A stretch of 64,000 nucleotides of DNA from Dorea_D hominis (lineage in GTDB: Bacteria; Bacillota; Clostridia; Lachnospirales; Lachnospiraceae), in NCBI RefSeq assembly GCF_014287705.1, contig NZ_JACOOY010000003.1:62001-126000 (forward strand), given 5' to 3'. The notes under the pieces are model-generated. The model was not told the origin of the DNA. It saw nothing but the letters and a program-made list of their open reading frames with translations, and did no database searches. Positions 51,079-60,262 of the stretch are shown piece by piece. Position numbers and translations under genes: made by a program. Each line of letters starts with the position of its first letter. The stretch's first letter is position 1.

Positions 51079-52563
51079 ATGCCAGTATTTGATTTCAACA
51101 ATACTCCGGATGACAAGAAAGCAGCGGAGTGCACATACACGATTTTTTACTCCGGTGAAGGAGAAGCAACACCGGAAAAACCAATGATGGTGCTGGATAA
51201 CCAGATGAAAAAATGGGAACATCATTCCCTTGGAATGTTTACAAACCCGGTAAAACGTACTGCATTTGAATTTCAGCAGGAGACGGGAACTGTCAGTGCG
51301 GACATTCTGAAAATTGACGCAAGATTTGTAAGCCTTCTGAAATGGCTCGGCGAAAATCATATCAATGTCCGCCTGTCAGGAGAGAATACAGAAGGAGGTT
51401 ATGCAGTTTACAAGATCCGTGAGATTGCTTTCGGCGGTGGAACAAAGCTTTCGGCGGAAGATGGATTTTTACAGTTTATGATTGAGCGTCTGCTTGCCAG
51501 CGATGCGCCGACTTCACAGGTCAGTGACGAAGAACTGGAAGAGATGGGTGACAGCATGAAGCTCACCAGCTTACAGAGCATCATTGATTTTATGGACTGT
51601 GCCGGAAATACACTGCCGGATAATATCCGTCTCTGGGCGAGAAGAAACCTGGCGGTTGCAAGATCCCACGAAGTCTCACCGGAAGAGCGCAGACATGCAC
51701 AGAGAGCGCTTTCCATTATGATGAATGTGCAATGGAAGAGTGATTATTTTGAAGCAATCGATCCGGAAGAAGCAAGACGGATTCTGGATGAAGAATTATA
51801 TGGAATGGAAAAAGTAAAACAGCGTATCATTGAGACGATCATCCAGATCAATCGTACGCATACGCTGCCGGCATACGGACTGTTGCTGGTAGGTCCTGCC
51901 GGAACCGGTAAATCCCAGATCGCCTATGCAGTGGCGAGAATTCTGAAACTGCCGTGGACAACACTGGATATGAGTTCCATCAATGATCCGGAGCAGCTTA
52001 CCGGAAGTTCCCGTATCTATTCCAACGCAAAGCCGGGAATTATTATGGATGCATTTGCAATGGCAGGAGAATCCAATCTTGTATTTATTATTAATGAGCT
52101 GGACAAGGCCGCATCCGGAAAAGGTAACGGCAACCCGGCAGATGTTCTGCTGACATTGTTAGATAACCTTGGATTTACAGACAACTATATGGAATGTATG
52201 GTGCCGACTGTGGGTGTTTATCCGATCGCAACGGCTAATGACAAAGAACAGATCAGTGCGCCACTGATGTCACGTTTCGCAGTGATCGACATTCCGGATT
52301 ACTCATTTGAAGAGAAGAAAGTGATTTTTTCAAAATTCTCACTTCCAAAAGTGCTCAAACGAATGAGCCTGAAAGAAGAAGAGTGTATCGTGACAGACGA
52401 TGCACTGGATGCGGTTATTGAAAAATATGCAGATACGACAGGTATCCGTGATCTGGAGCAGGCAGCAGAGCATATTGCAGCAAATGCACTTTATCAAATA
52501 GAAGTGGAGCATAAAGGTGCGATCACATACACAAGAGAAATGGTAAATGAACTGCTTGGTTAA
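51079..52563 (+). CDS. Lon-like AAA+ ATPase without protease domain
   Basis: 494 residues. Residues 1-230 are a unique N-terminal region I do not recognise. The AAA+ module follows: Walker A GPAGTGKSQ (272-280), Walker B-like VFIINELDKA with Asn339-Glu340 where Lon has Asp-Glu, sensor 1 IATAND, arginine finger MSRF, and the lid segment TGIRDLEQAAEHIA, which matches the Lon alpha domain. The chain stops where the Ser-Lys protease domain of Lon would begin. It could be an unfoldase or remodeller that works with a separate partner. The loss of the metal-binding Asp is unusual; ATP hydrolysis may be altered. Monocistronic with its own promoter; GGAG site. Confidence 0.8.
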   Translation: MPVFDFNNTPDDKKAAECTYTIFYSGEGEATPEKPMMVLDNQMKKWEHHSLGMFTNPVKRTAFEFQQETGTVSADILKIDARFVSLLKWLGENHINVRLSGENTEGGYAVYKIREIAFGGGTKLSAEDGFLQFMIERLLASDAPTSQVSDEELEEMGDSMKLTSLQSIIDFMDCAGNTLPDNIRLWARRNLAVARSHEVSPEERRHAQRALSIMMNVQWKSDYFEAIDPEEARRILDEELYGMEKVKQRIIETIIQINRTHTLPAYGLLLVGPAGTGKSQIAYAVARILKLPWTTLDMSSINDPEQLTGSSRIYSNAKPGIIMDAFAMAGESNLVFIINELDKAASGKGNGNPADVLLTLLDNLGFTDNYMECMVPTVGVYPIATANDKEQISAPLMSRFAVIDIPDYSFEEKKVIFSKFSLPKVLKRMSLKEEECIVTDDALDAVIEKYADTTGIRDLEQAAEHIAANALYQIEVEHKGAITYTREMVNELLG

Positions 52564-52641
52564 TCTGTCGCAATAAATATTTACATATGGCAATAAAAAG
52601 CAGAGCAGTATTACAGGAACGGATAGCAGGAGGATATGACA

Positions 52642-53154
52642 ATGGAATTACTTGATGTAATGAAAAAAAGATTTTCAGTACGCAAATACAAAGAGCAGCA
52701 GGTAGAGCCGGAGAAGCTGGCGAAAATCCTGGAAGCAGCACACGTTGCACCAACAGCTACCAATGCGCAGCCGGTGCGGCTGATCGTGGTACAGAGTGAA
52801 GTGGGCCGTTCAAAACTGGACAAAGCTGCACGCCTTTATGGTGCACCGACAGTTATCATCGTATGCGCCGATCACGATAAAGCATGGGTGCGCAAATACG
52901 ACCAGATGCAGACGACAGATATCGATGCTTCGATTCTGACAGATCATATGATGCTGGAAGCAACCGAACAGGGACTTGGAAGCTTGTGGGTATGCTGGTT
53001 TGATCCAAAGATTGTCAGAGAAGAGTTCGAACTTCCGGATAATCTGGAACCAATCAATCTGCTGGCACTTGGTTATGCGGATACAGAAGAAAAAGGACCG
53101 GATCGTCATAAAACAGAGCGAATCAGCCTGGATGAACTGGTGACGTATAAATAA
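52642..53154 (+). CDS. Nitroreductase-family flavoprotein
   Basis: 170 residues. The FMN-phosphate-binding start is MKKRFSVRKYKEQQVE, followed by AAHVAPTATNAQP and, later, EQGLGSLWVCWFD, the pattern of small single-domain nitroreductases that reduce quinones or nitro compounds with NAD(P)H. ATG 52642 lies 8 nt after AGGAGG; ATG 52636 is too close to it. It follows the AAA+ gene by 78 bp in the same direction and is ended by a hairpin at 53204. Confidence 0.9.
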   Translation: MELLDVMKKRFSVRKYKEQQVEPEKLAKILEAAHVAPTATNAQPVRLIVVQSEVGRSKLDKAARLYGAPTVIIVCADHDKAWVRKYDQMQTTDIDASILTDHMMLEATEQGLGSLWVCWFDPKIVREEFELPDNLEPINLLALGYADTEEKGPDRHKTERISLDELVTYK

Positions 53155-53203
53155 GAAAAAGGATGCCATTGATATCTGATTTTCTACATTTTTATTTGTT
53201 GTG

Positions 53204-53233
53204 AATGCCTGTAGTTATATACAGGCATTTTTG
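53204..53233 (+). terminator. Terminator after the nitroreductase gene
   Basis: AATGCCTGTA (53204-53213) pairs with TACAGGCATT (53220-53229), followed by TTTT. Confidence 0.9.
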
Positions 53234-53484
53234 CTGTTAGGATAAACCCCTGTTTTTCCGGTCTCTTTTGCATTCCGTTATAGAACACAATAAGAACTCT
53301 TTATAAGAATTCACTTATTTCTACAGTTTCAAATACATAAAACGATAAAAGTTAAGATATTCTTAATTTTCACAAAAAAGACACAAAATGGAAGATTTTT
53401 CTGATAAAACAAAGTATAATGAGTGTAAATAACCCGTTTGAAGAGGAGAAAATAGAACCTGAGGGGAGAAAAAGGAGGAATCAT
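53234..53484 (+). promoter_or_regulatory. AT-rich promoter region of the subtilase gene
   Basis: A perfect TATAAT lies at 53415-53420, but no good -35 is found 17 bp upstream. The region contains long A/T tracts and no visible structure. The in-frame ATG at 53419 overlaps this box, which supports the downstream start at 53485. Confidence 0.5.
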
Positions 53485-56400
53485 ATGAAGAAAAGAACGG
53501 TAAAATTGTTATCGCTCATGATGGTGACCACATTTCTGGCGACCAGTACGATAACAACGGAAGCAGCCGGGACGGGTGCGTATCAGAAGATTAAGACCGG
53601 AGATAAGATTAGCAAGAAAGAGAGCACGAATAAAGGCGATTATGTAGAAGGACAGGCGCTGGTTTTGTATAAGGACAACAAGATTTCAACGAAAGCGGCT
53701 GCGCAGAGAGCGCTTAATGTAAGCGATATCAGCGTGTCAAAGGTATGGAATTTTGATGCAGCAGAAGAATCAAAGGGAAGGGCAAGTACGCAGAGTGCGG
53801 CTTCTGCACAGTCAAGTGCGACTACAACATCACTTACAGTCGGATTGGTTACTTCGAAGACATTAAGCACGAAGAAGTTAATTGAGAAATTATCTGCGGA
53901 CAGTGATGTGCAGATAGCAGAGCCAAACTACCGTGTACATGCGCTGACAAATGATTCATATTTCAGTAAACAGTGGGGACTTAAAAATACGGGTCAGAAT
54001 GGCGGCGTGGAAGGAAATGCCACGAACGTAGAGAAGAAATGGGAAAAGACCAAAGGTTCTGATGATGTTGTCGTTGCTGTTGTAGATACCGGTGTAGATT
54101 ATACACATGAAGATCTGAAAGACAACATGTGGGAGAATACATATCAGCCGAAGTTAAGAGGCGAATATGGCTATGACTTTGCGAATGCTGATACAGATCC
54201 GATGGATGATGAAGGACATGGAACACATTGCGCCGGAATCATTGGCGCAAAAGGCGATAATGGCGTCGGCGTCAGTGGTATGAACCACAATGTGAAGATT
54301 ATGGCATTGAAAGCATTGGATGAAAACGGTAGTGGTTCTGACAGCGATCTGATTGATGCTTACAATTATATTAACAAAGCTATAAACCTGGGAGTAAATG
54401 TTGCTGCAATCAACGATTCCTGGGGTGGAGAAGGAAAGAGTACCATTTTTAAGAAACTGATGGATCTTGTTGGAGCAAAGGGTGCGGTATCTGTATGTGC
54501 AGCGGGAAATGAATCTGCAGATAATGATGAAACGGCCACTTACCCGGCAAACGATGACTGCGCTTATAAGATTAGTGTCGCTGCTACAAATGAAAAGGGT
54601 GAGCTCAGCAATTATTCAAACTATGGAAAAGAGAAAGTGGATATTGCAGCTCCAGGAAGTGATATTCTCTCTACATATGCAGAGGATTGTTATAATCCAT
54701 CCATTTATTCTGCAGAAAAACAGAAAGAAGTAACGCAGAAACTTGCGGATTTTAATGGAGAGAGCAGCTGGGCAGAATGGAATCCGGAGAATATTAGAAT
54801 TACAAGTACAACTGAAGGAAAAGAATCTAATTACAAAGCCGAGTTAAGCGATGACAACTTTGGGGATGCAGATGGAAAATCTTTGAAAATTTCTCTGAAA
54901 GGGGTCAGCGCAGGTGAGACGATTTCTGTTCGGATTCCATATACAGTAAGTGAAGGAACAAAAGAATTTCCTGAATTTAGTGCAATGACGAAGGTGAGTG
55001 GTCCAAAATCAACTGCTTCTATGATTTCCAGCGGAAGTGTACTTATTATTGGAGAATGTGCGGCTGATCGTGATTTGCCAGAAAGTACAGATGATTTGAT
55101 AGATGAAAATTGGGATATTGCATATAATTATAACGGATATGAGATAAGTGGAGAAATGGAAGATTGGGTACATCTGGAAGTGCCACAGGAAGAAAAGAAC
55201 CCGAAGACCGGAGAACGCTCTATCTTCCTGTCACTTATGGCAGAGGCAAAAGGAGATTATACAATTACATTGGATGATCTGGGACTCAGCAAAGAAAATG
55301 TTGCTTCTTCCAATTTTGGCAAATATGAATATGAAAGTGGAACATCTATGGCAACGCCGTTTGTTACAGGAGCAGTCGCATTGGAAGCAGCAGAGAATCC
55401 AAAGAGTACAGCGTTGGAACGTATTTCAGCAGTATTATCTCAGGTGAAACGAACAGATGTACTGGAAGGAAAGGTAGCAACCGGAGGCGCGTTGGATTAT
55501 ACACAAAAAGTAGCAAATGCGCCAAGAATCAGTACTGTGAAAGTAAATCAGAGTAACGGACAGATTACGATTAATGGAAGTGGGCTGGATGCAACAGATC
55601 TGAGCGTAAATGTAACCGAAAAAGGCAGCACGACTGCAAAAGCAGCAAAGATTGTAAAGAAAACAGAAAAACAGGTAGTTATTGATGGAAAAGCATGGCT
55701 GAATCGAGTGGCATCTATTGCGGTTACAGGGAATGGAAGGACGGCAACAAAGAAGAATATTTATCTGGTAGACGGAAAATCTTCTTACAAAAAAGTAAAA
55801 GGTCTGGAAGTAGAAAGTTCATCTAATATGGCAACAGATGGTCGAAATATTTACATGGCTGATTCTAGTTCAGACAGCATCAATATATTAGACCAGTCTG
55901 ATCCGGAAGAAGTGGATGAATACCCACTGACAGTTGTAAAGCCGACAAAATATTTCAAGAAAGAGGCAGGCAGTCAGGGCAGATACGATTTTGCATTTGG
56001 AAATGATCTTGTCTATGCGGATGGAATGTTGTACAACATTGGTGCATATTCAGAAGTACAGGGAAGTACAGATGAGGATATAGATGAGGGTGATGACGAC
56101 GATGATGATGACGATACTACGGAATCGGCATATTCTTCCGAATATAAATTATTTGCATTTAATACTTCAAACGGAAAGGTACAGTGTATTGGAACACTTC
56201 CGTCAGCAGTAATGAAAACAGAAGACTGGACGCTTGCGGCTTATAATGGAAGAATCTATCTTATTGGCGGATATGATTACCAACAGAAAGCATGCAGCAA
56301 GAAAGTTTACATCTATAATCCGGGTACAAAGAAATGGAGTCAGGGACCATCCCTTCCGGAAGGAAGAGCCGGTGGAAAAGCATTGCAGAGCGGTGAGAAA

Positions 56401-57324
56401 CTGGTTTATACACTTGGGTATGGTGAAAAACAGGACGGTGTGGAATATGAAAAACAGACTTGTCCGGTTAATTTGATATTAAGTGGAAATAAGTGGACAG
56501 CATCCAAGAAGACCTTATCGACATATGGAGCTGTTACAAAAGTCGTAAATGGAAGTAAAGCATTTAAAAAGTATGATGTCAGTGTAAATATCTGTGCGGG
56601 AGGACTTGTATATGTGGGTAATCCTATGGTTGGATTAGGTGATACATTTACTTATAATGTAGCAAAAGATACTTATAATTCTACGAAATATAATCAGATA
56701 ACAAATCTGGATGTTTATGATGAGGATTATGATTATGACTATGACGATGATGAAGATGAAGAATGCATAGATTACGACGCTATCACTGTCGGAAGTACAC
56801 TTTACATCTTTGACGAAGATGGACAAGGCTACAAGGCAACAATCGGCAGTGGTCTTGTAAAAGTAACTGCAAAGACATCCAAAGCCGGTAAGATTTCCGG
56901 AGTGAACAGAGGTATCCTTCCGGGAAATAAAGTAAAACTTACTGCAAAAGCAAATAAAGGTTATGCAGTGAAATCTTTCAAAGTGGCAGGTAAGAAAGTA
57001 AGCGGTACGTCTAAAACGATCCGCCTGACTGGAAATACAACTGCTTCTGCAAGCTTTGGCAAAGCAGTTTCCAAACTGACACTGAAAGACAAAGAGCTGA
57101 CTTTAAAAGCCGGAAAGAAAGCAAAGATTCAGGTGAAAGTCACACCGAAGAGTGCGGTGAATAAGAAGTTATCTTACACATCCAGCAACAAGAGATATGC
57201 AACAGTATCTTCTAAAGGTGTAGTGCATGCGCTGAAAGCTGGAAAAGGTAAGACGGTGAAGATTACTGTTAAAGCAACAGATGGTTCTGGAAAGAAAGTT
57301 GTTTGCAAAGTGAAGATCCAGTAG
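53485..57324 (+). CDS. Large secreted subtilisin-like (S8) serine protease with insertion, propeller-like and Ig-like regions
   Basis: 1279 residues. Signal peptide (KLLSLMMVTTFLATSTITTE), then an inhibitor-like propeptide (about 50-155). Catalytic residues are Asp201 (VVDTGVDYTHED), His245 (GHGTHCAG), oxyanion Asn342 (CAAGNES) and Ser621 (SGTSMATP). The 279 residues from Asn342 to Ser621, against 66 in subtilisin, show an insertion of about 200 residues, probably a substrate-recognition domain. Residues 780-1120 contain Kelch-like repeats (RIYLIGGYD, GPSLPEGRAGGKA) interrupted by two Asp-rich acidic stretches (about 865-878 and 1078-1100). A Flg_new-like repeat and a Big_2 domain close the protein. 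No sorting motif. ATG 53485 follows AAAAGGAGG. Likely a secreted or wall-bound, calcium-binding protease. Confidence 0.92.
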   Translation: MKKRTVKLLSLMMVTTFLATSTITTEAAGTGAYQKIKTGDKISKKESTNKGDYVEGQALVLYKDNKISTKAAAQRALNVSDISVSKVWNFDAAEESKGRASTQSAASAQSSATTTSLTVGLVTSKTLSTKKLIEKLSADSDVQIAEPNYRVHALTNDSYFSKQWGLKNTGQNGGVEGNATNVEKKWEKTKGSDDVVVAVVDTGVDYTHEDLKDNMWENTYQPKLRGEYGYDFANADTDPMDDEGHGTHCAGIIGAKGDNGVGVSGMNHNVKIMALKALDENGSGSDSDLIDAYNYINKAINLGVNVAAINDSWGGEGKSTIFKKLMDLVGAKGAVSVCAAGNESADNDETATYPANDDCAYKISVAATNEKGELSNYSNYGKEKVDIAAPGSDILSTYAEDCYNPSIYSAEKQKEVTQKLADFNGESSWAEWNPENIRITSTTEGKESNYKAELSDDNFGDADGKSLKISLKGVSAGETISVRIPYTVSEGTKEFPEFSAMTKVSGPKSTASMISSGSVLIIGECAADRDLPESTDDLIDENWDIAYNYNGYEISGEMEDWVHLEVPQEEKNPKTGERSIFLSLMAEAKGDYTITLDDLGLSKENVASSNFGKYEYESGTSMATPFVTGAVALEAAENPKSTALERISAVLSQVKRTDVLEGKVATGGALDYTQKVANAPRISTVKVNQSNGQITINGSGLDATDLSVNVTEKGSTTAKAAKIVKKTEKQVVIDGKAWLNRVASIAVTGNGRTATKKNIYLVDGKSSYKKVKGLEVESSSNMATDGRNIYMADSSSDSINILDQSDPEEVDEYPLTVVKPTKYFKKEAGSQGRYDFAFGNDLVYADGMLYNIGAYSEVQGSTDEDIDEGDDDDDDDDTTESAYSSEYKLFAFNTSNGKVQCIGTLPSAVMKTEDWTLAAYNGRIYLIGGYDYQQKACSKKVYIYNPGTKKWSQGPSLPEGRAGGKALQSGEKLVYTLGYGEKQDGVEYEKQTCPVNLILSGNKWTASKKTLSTYGAVTKVVNGSKAFKKYDVSVNICAGGLVYVGNPMVGLGDTFTYNVAKDTYNSTKYNQITNLDVYDEDYDYDYDDDEDEECIDYDAITVGSTLYIFDEDGQGYKATIGSGLVKVTAKTSKAGKISGVNRGILPGNKVKLTAKANKGYAVKSFKVAGKKVSGTSKTIRLTGNTTASASFGKAVSKLTLKDKELTLKAGKKAKIQVKVTPKSAVNKKLSYTSSNKRYATVSSKGVVHALKAGKGKTVKITVKATDGSGKKVVCKVKIQ

Positions 57325-57361
57325 GCGCCGGAGTACTCATTGAATTTCAATAATTTAAAAT

Positions 57362-57410
57362 AAAAGAACAACTGCTCTGTGGAGTATCCGTGGAGCAGTT
57401 GTTCTTTTTA
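57362..57410 (+). terminator. Terminator after the subtilase gene
   Basis: AAAAGAACAACTGCTC pairs with GAGCAGTTGTTCTTTT over 16 bp around a 15-nt loop, followed by TTA. Confidence 0.93.
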
Positions 57411-57423
57411 TATAATGAGGTTT

Positions 57424-57627
57424 CATTCGCAAAACACAGGATTAGCATCCTGCAGATGTGCTCAAGGGAGTTAAAGTGATACCATCGGATTGCTGCGTGC
57501 AGAGCACTTTCGCAATCCTCCCCATCATTCGCAAAACGCAGGATTAGCATCCTGCAGATGTGCTCGAGGGAGTTAATGTGATACCATCGGATTGCTGCGT
57601 GCAGAGCACTCTCGCAATCCTACCCGA
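57424..57627. repeat. Two tandem 102-nt partial copies of the palindromic element
   Basis: Units 57424-57525 and 57526-57627 have exactly the same length and differ at only a few bases. Each starts CATTCGCAAAACRCAGGATT, carries the GCAGGAT/ATCCTGC hairpin, the left terminal arm GTGATACCA and the hairpin GGATTGC/GCAATCC with inner GTGC/GCAC. They lack the compound 3' hairpin. The full copy 57576-57748 shares the end of the second unit. Confidence 0.9.
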
Positions 57628-57748
57628 CATTCGCAAAACGCAGGATTAGCATCCTGCTGTATTGCTCATGACGGGGCGAGTCCCAAGATCTTTCGTCCAC
57701 ATTTGAGCAAGCTCATGTGTACTCAGATCTGGTACTCTGGTATCACAT
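57576..57748. repeat. Palindromic structured element, full copy 2 (173 nt)
   Basis: Closed by ATGTGATACCA (57576-57586) and TGGTATCACAT (57738-57748), 11 bp perfect. Inside: GGATTGC/GCAATCC (57589-57595, 57614-57620), GCAGGAT/ATCCTGC (57640-57657), core TGCTCATGACGGGGCGAGT, and compound hairpin 57686-57730 with AGATCT/AGATCT base and GAGCAAGCTC cap. Its right arm covers the last codon and stop codon of lnpA. Confidence 0.88.
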
Positions 57749-59905
57749 GATTCTCCACATGATCTCGCGTGGTTCGAGGTTGATGGTTTCACGGGATCCG
57801 TTTCCGTCGTAGACATCGGTTGTCTGCGGGGAATCGGAGTTGTTCAGGATTGCGTATTTACCGCTTTCCGGATAAGCGTGGACTTCGCAGTTGATATTGT
57901 CTGCGTTCCAGATGTAATAATTATCTTCCTTGTGGGAAGCGTAATATAAGGCGCGCAGAAGAAGTCTTGTGTTGTCCGGATCGTTAGCAAGTGCAGAGAA
58001 ATATACACCGCGTCCGTCTCCGTATGCATTTGCGGCAATGTGGACTTCATCATTGGAATAATCAATGATCTCTGTACTGCCGGTAAGTGCGTACACGTCT
58101 GGTGTGCCTTCACCGAGCTGGTAAGCTCCCCAGTGCTCATCTGTAATAAAATGCGCAAGCCTCGGAACAATGTGGTATTTGGCAGTCGAAAGGGTGAAGC
58201 CAAGTTCACGGTCTACACCGAGTACATCGGCAAGCTGGAAGAAACGACCACCGTGTAAAACAGCCGATGGTTCTCCGATACCGATAAATCCGCCGCCGTC
58301 ATAAACCCATTTTCGTATGATCGTAACGAGGTCTGCATCCAGCCATTCTCTTCCACCGGAAAAAGCAGTTCCAGCATCTCCGGCATTGATGATCACATCA
58401 ACATCATCCGGCACACCGTCCCTGCGGATATCCGCAAAGCTTAAAAAGCATACATCGACAGGCGAACCGCTGAGTGCTTCTAGAATACCGAAATAAGGAT
58501 TGGTTTTCTTGTAACTTCGTCCCGGAAGAACGGTGTACGCCTGCCAGGAACGAAGTGTACCCCAGGAATTAAGGACGGCAACTTTCAGTCCGCTGTATGG
58601 TTTGCGTCCCTTTACATTGTCGTAAATGGTACGGTATTCGTCGGTTATTTTCTCAATGTAGTTTACAAAAGTGGTTGAAGATGAGGCAGTTCCCGGATCA
58701 CCGTCAAAAGTAAGGCGGTCCAGCGGGCTTCGCATCATGGCACGTCTTGCTGCGATCCAGTTTGCAGAAGCCGTGATACATGCATGATTCTCATCTTCAA
58801 ATGTCTCTTCGGACAGATATGGAAGAAGCCGTCCCTCTGTGTCATGGATACCCGGAATATCAGAGAGCATCCGGAGCGTTGTTCCGTTATATACATTTCC
58901 GGAAATGCAGTCTACGCTGATATCCTGAAAATATGGGCCGTAAGGCTCTGTTCCGATCCAGCTCTCACCGAAGAACATGGAAGCCTGTTTGCCAGCTGCA
59001 TGTACCATGTCCACCAGTTCTTTTGCACGGCGGGATACGAATCTCTGGATAAAATGAGTGTAATCCCGGTAAGCCTTGGTCGGCACACGGAAAGTAGAGT
59101 TGAAGTATCCGTTATCGACCAGATCTTCCGGCTTCAGGGCATATCCATATTCCTGCTCGAAAGTTTCCAGCGCCTGTGTGGAAACCGTAGTGCCATAGCC
59201 GAACCAGTTCGTATACTGTTCGTTTGCTTCTTCGTTGAAAATCAAAATATAATGATAGAAGAAAGAAGTAAAACGCACAATATCTGTATGAGAATGTTCG
59301 CTGAGCCATTTCTTCAGACGTTCTTTGGAATAAGCTGCTGAGAGTGGCTGGCGTACATCGATCGGAATGTGATGCGGCTCATTTGTCAGATCATCTGAGA
59401 GAAGCTCGTACATCTGCGTCGGATCCCATATGATAAAGACGAAGAAAGATACCGTATATTCGTGAAATGGAATGGCATCTGTGATCGTTAGAATGTCATG
59501 TATGCGGTCGTATTCCCATTTGTGGGAAGGGACGGTCTTGCCGGCCGTGCGGTCGATGACTTCCCACCATCTCTTCGGATCGTGGATATAATCGGCAACG
59601 AATTGTTCGCGGTAAAATCCGTCCAGAAAATCAATTGTTAAAGTTGTATTTTTTGCCAGAAAATGTCTGGACATCAGAAGTACCTGCTGGCATTCATCCA
59701 TATGCTCCATGGCAAAATCGTTGTCACCTTTTACGGGTGTGTATGTTGTACAGATCTTAACATCCAGAGATTTGGAGTGTTCATCCGGTGTTTTGTTTCC
59801 ATCAAGACGAAGCACATCAGCGCCCCAACGCTCGGTGAATGTTTTCGCATCTTCTGAAAAAATAGATTGGACTGGCAGAGTCACTCTGCCTCTGGTTCTT
59901 GACAT
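57743..59905 (-). CDS. lnpA: GH112 galactosyl-N-acetylhexosamine phosphorylase (lacto-N-biose/galacto-N-biose phosphorylase)
   Basis: 720 residues, the usual GH112 length, no signal peptide. The N-terminus (GRVTLPVQSIFSED, WGADVLRLDGN) and the barrel core (FTSFFYHYILIFNEEANEQY, DWFGYG-like NWFGYG, FGESWIGTEPYG) are family signatures; a Glu/Asp in the barrel acts as acid and phosphate attacks the galactoside. It splits Gal-beta-1,3-GlcNAc/GalNAc from mucin or milk glycans into galactose-1-phosphate and the hexosamine. Some clostridial GH112 enzymes prefer Gal-beta-1,4-rhamnose, so specificity needs testing. AAGGGGAG site. The gene is bracketed by two copies of the palindromic element and faces a nucleotidyltransferase and galE that could process galactose-1-phosphate. 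Confidence 0.93.
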   Translation of the reverse strand: MSRTRGRVTLPVQSIFSEDAKTFTERWGADVLRLDGNKTPDEHSKSLDVKICTTYTPVKGDNDFAMEHMDECQQVLLMSRHFLAKNTTLTIDFLDGFYREQFVADYIHDPKRWWEVIDRTAGKTVPSHKWEYDRIHDILTITDAIPFHEYTVSFFVFIIWDPTQMYELLSDDLTNEPHHIPIDVRQPLSAAYSKERLKKWLSEHSHTDIVRFTSFFYHYILIFNEEANEQYTNWFGYGTTVSTQALETFEQEYGYALKPEDLVDNGYFNSTFRVPTKAYRDYTHFIQRFVSRRAKELVDMVHAAGKQASMFFGESWIGTEPYGPYFQDISVDCISGNVYNGTTLRMLSDIPGIHDTEGRLLPYLSEETFEDENHACITASANWIAARRAMMRSPLDRLTFDGDPGTASSSTTFVNYIEKITDEYRTIYDNVKGRKPYSGLKVAVLNSWGTLRSWQAYTVLPGRSYKKTNPYFGILEALSGSPVDVCFLSFADIRRDGVPDDVDVIINAGDAGTAFSGGREWLDADLVTIIRKWVYDGGGFIGIGEPSAVLHGGRFFQLADVLGVDRELGFTLSTAKYHIVPRLAHFITDEHWGAYQLGEGTPDVYALTGSTEIIDYSNDEVHIAANAYGDGRGVYFSALANDPDNTRLLLRALYYASHKEDNYYIWNADNINCEVHAYPESGKYAILNNSDSPQTTDVYDGNGSRETINLEPREIMWRIM

Positions 59906-59962
59906 AATATATCTCCCCTTATATTGCGTAATATGGTAATGTTATAGTTAAAACTCTCGGCT

Positions 59963-60134
59963 ATGATATCTATAGATTGCTCCGTGCTACGCACTCTCAC
60001 AATCTATCCCCACCATTCGCATATCGCAGGATTAAAATCCCGCTTTTATGCTCATGTCGGGGCGGGTTCCAAAGTCATACATCCACTTATGAGCAAGCTC
60101 ATGTGGTCGTATGACTTTTTTACCCTGATATCAT
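59963..60134. repeat. Palindromic structured element, full copy 3 (172 nt)
   Basis: Closed by ATGATATC (59963-59970) and GATATCAT (60127-60134). Inside: AGATTG/CAATCT (59974-59979, 60000-60005) with GTGC/GCAC, AGGAT/ATCC hairpin near 60030, core TGCTCATGTCGGGGCGGGT, and compound hairpin 60073-60116 with AGTCATAC/GTATGACT base, CCAC/GTGG, and ATGAGCAAGCTCAT cap. It sits between the divergent lnpA and nucleotidyltransferase genes. Confidence 0.88.
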
Positions 60135-60262
60135 CAGTATACCACAGATTTCCCGGACGCAATAGTAGGGAAAACAAGTTGTGGGATTGCTTTTTTTTGC
60201 GCGTTTCGTTATGATAAGAAATAGTATCAGATTTTTTGATATTGATATGGAGGTACAGATTT

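Noticed and set aside
57424..57627. CRISPR array
   Set aside because: The two 102-nt units are contiguous with no unique spacers, and no cas gene is in the window.
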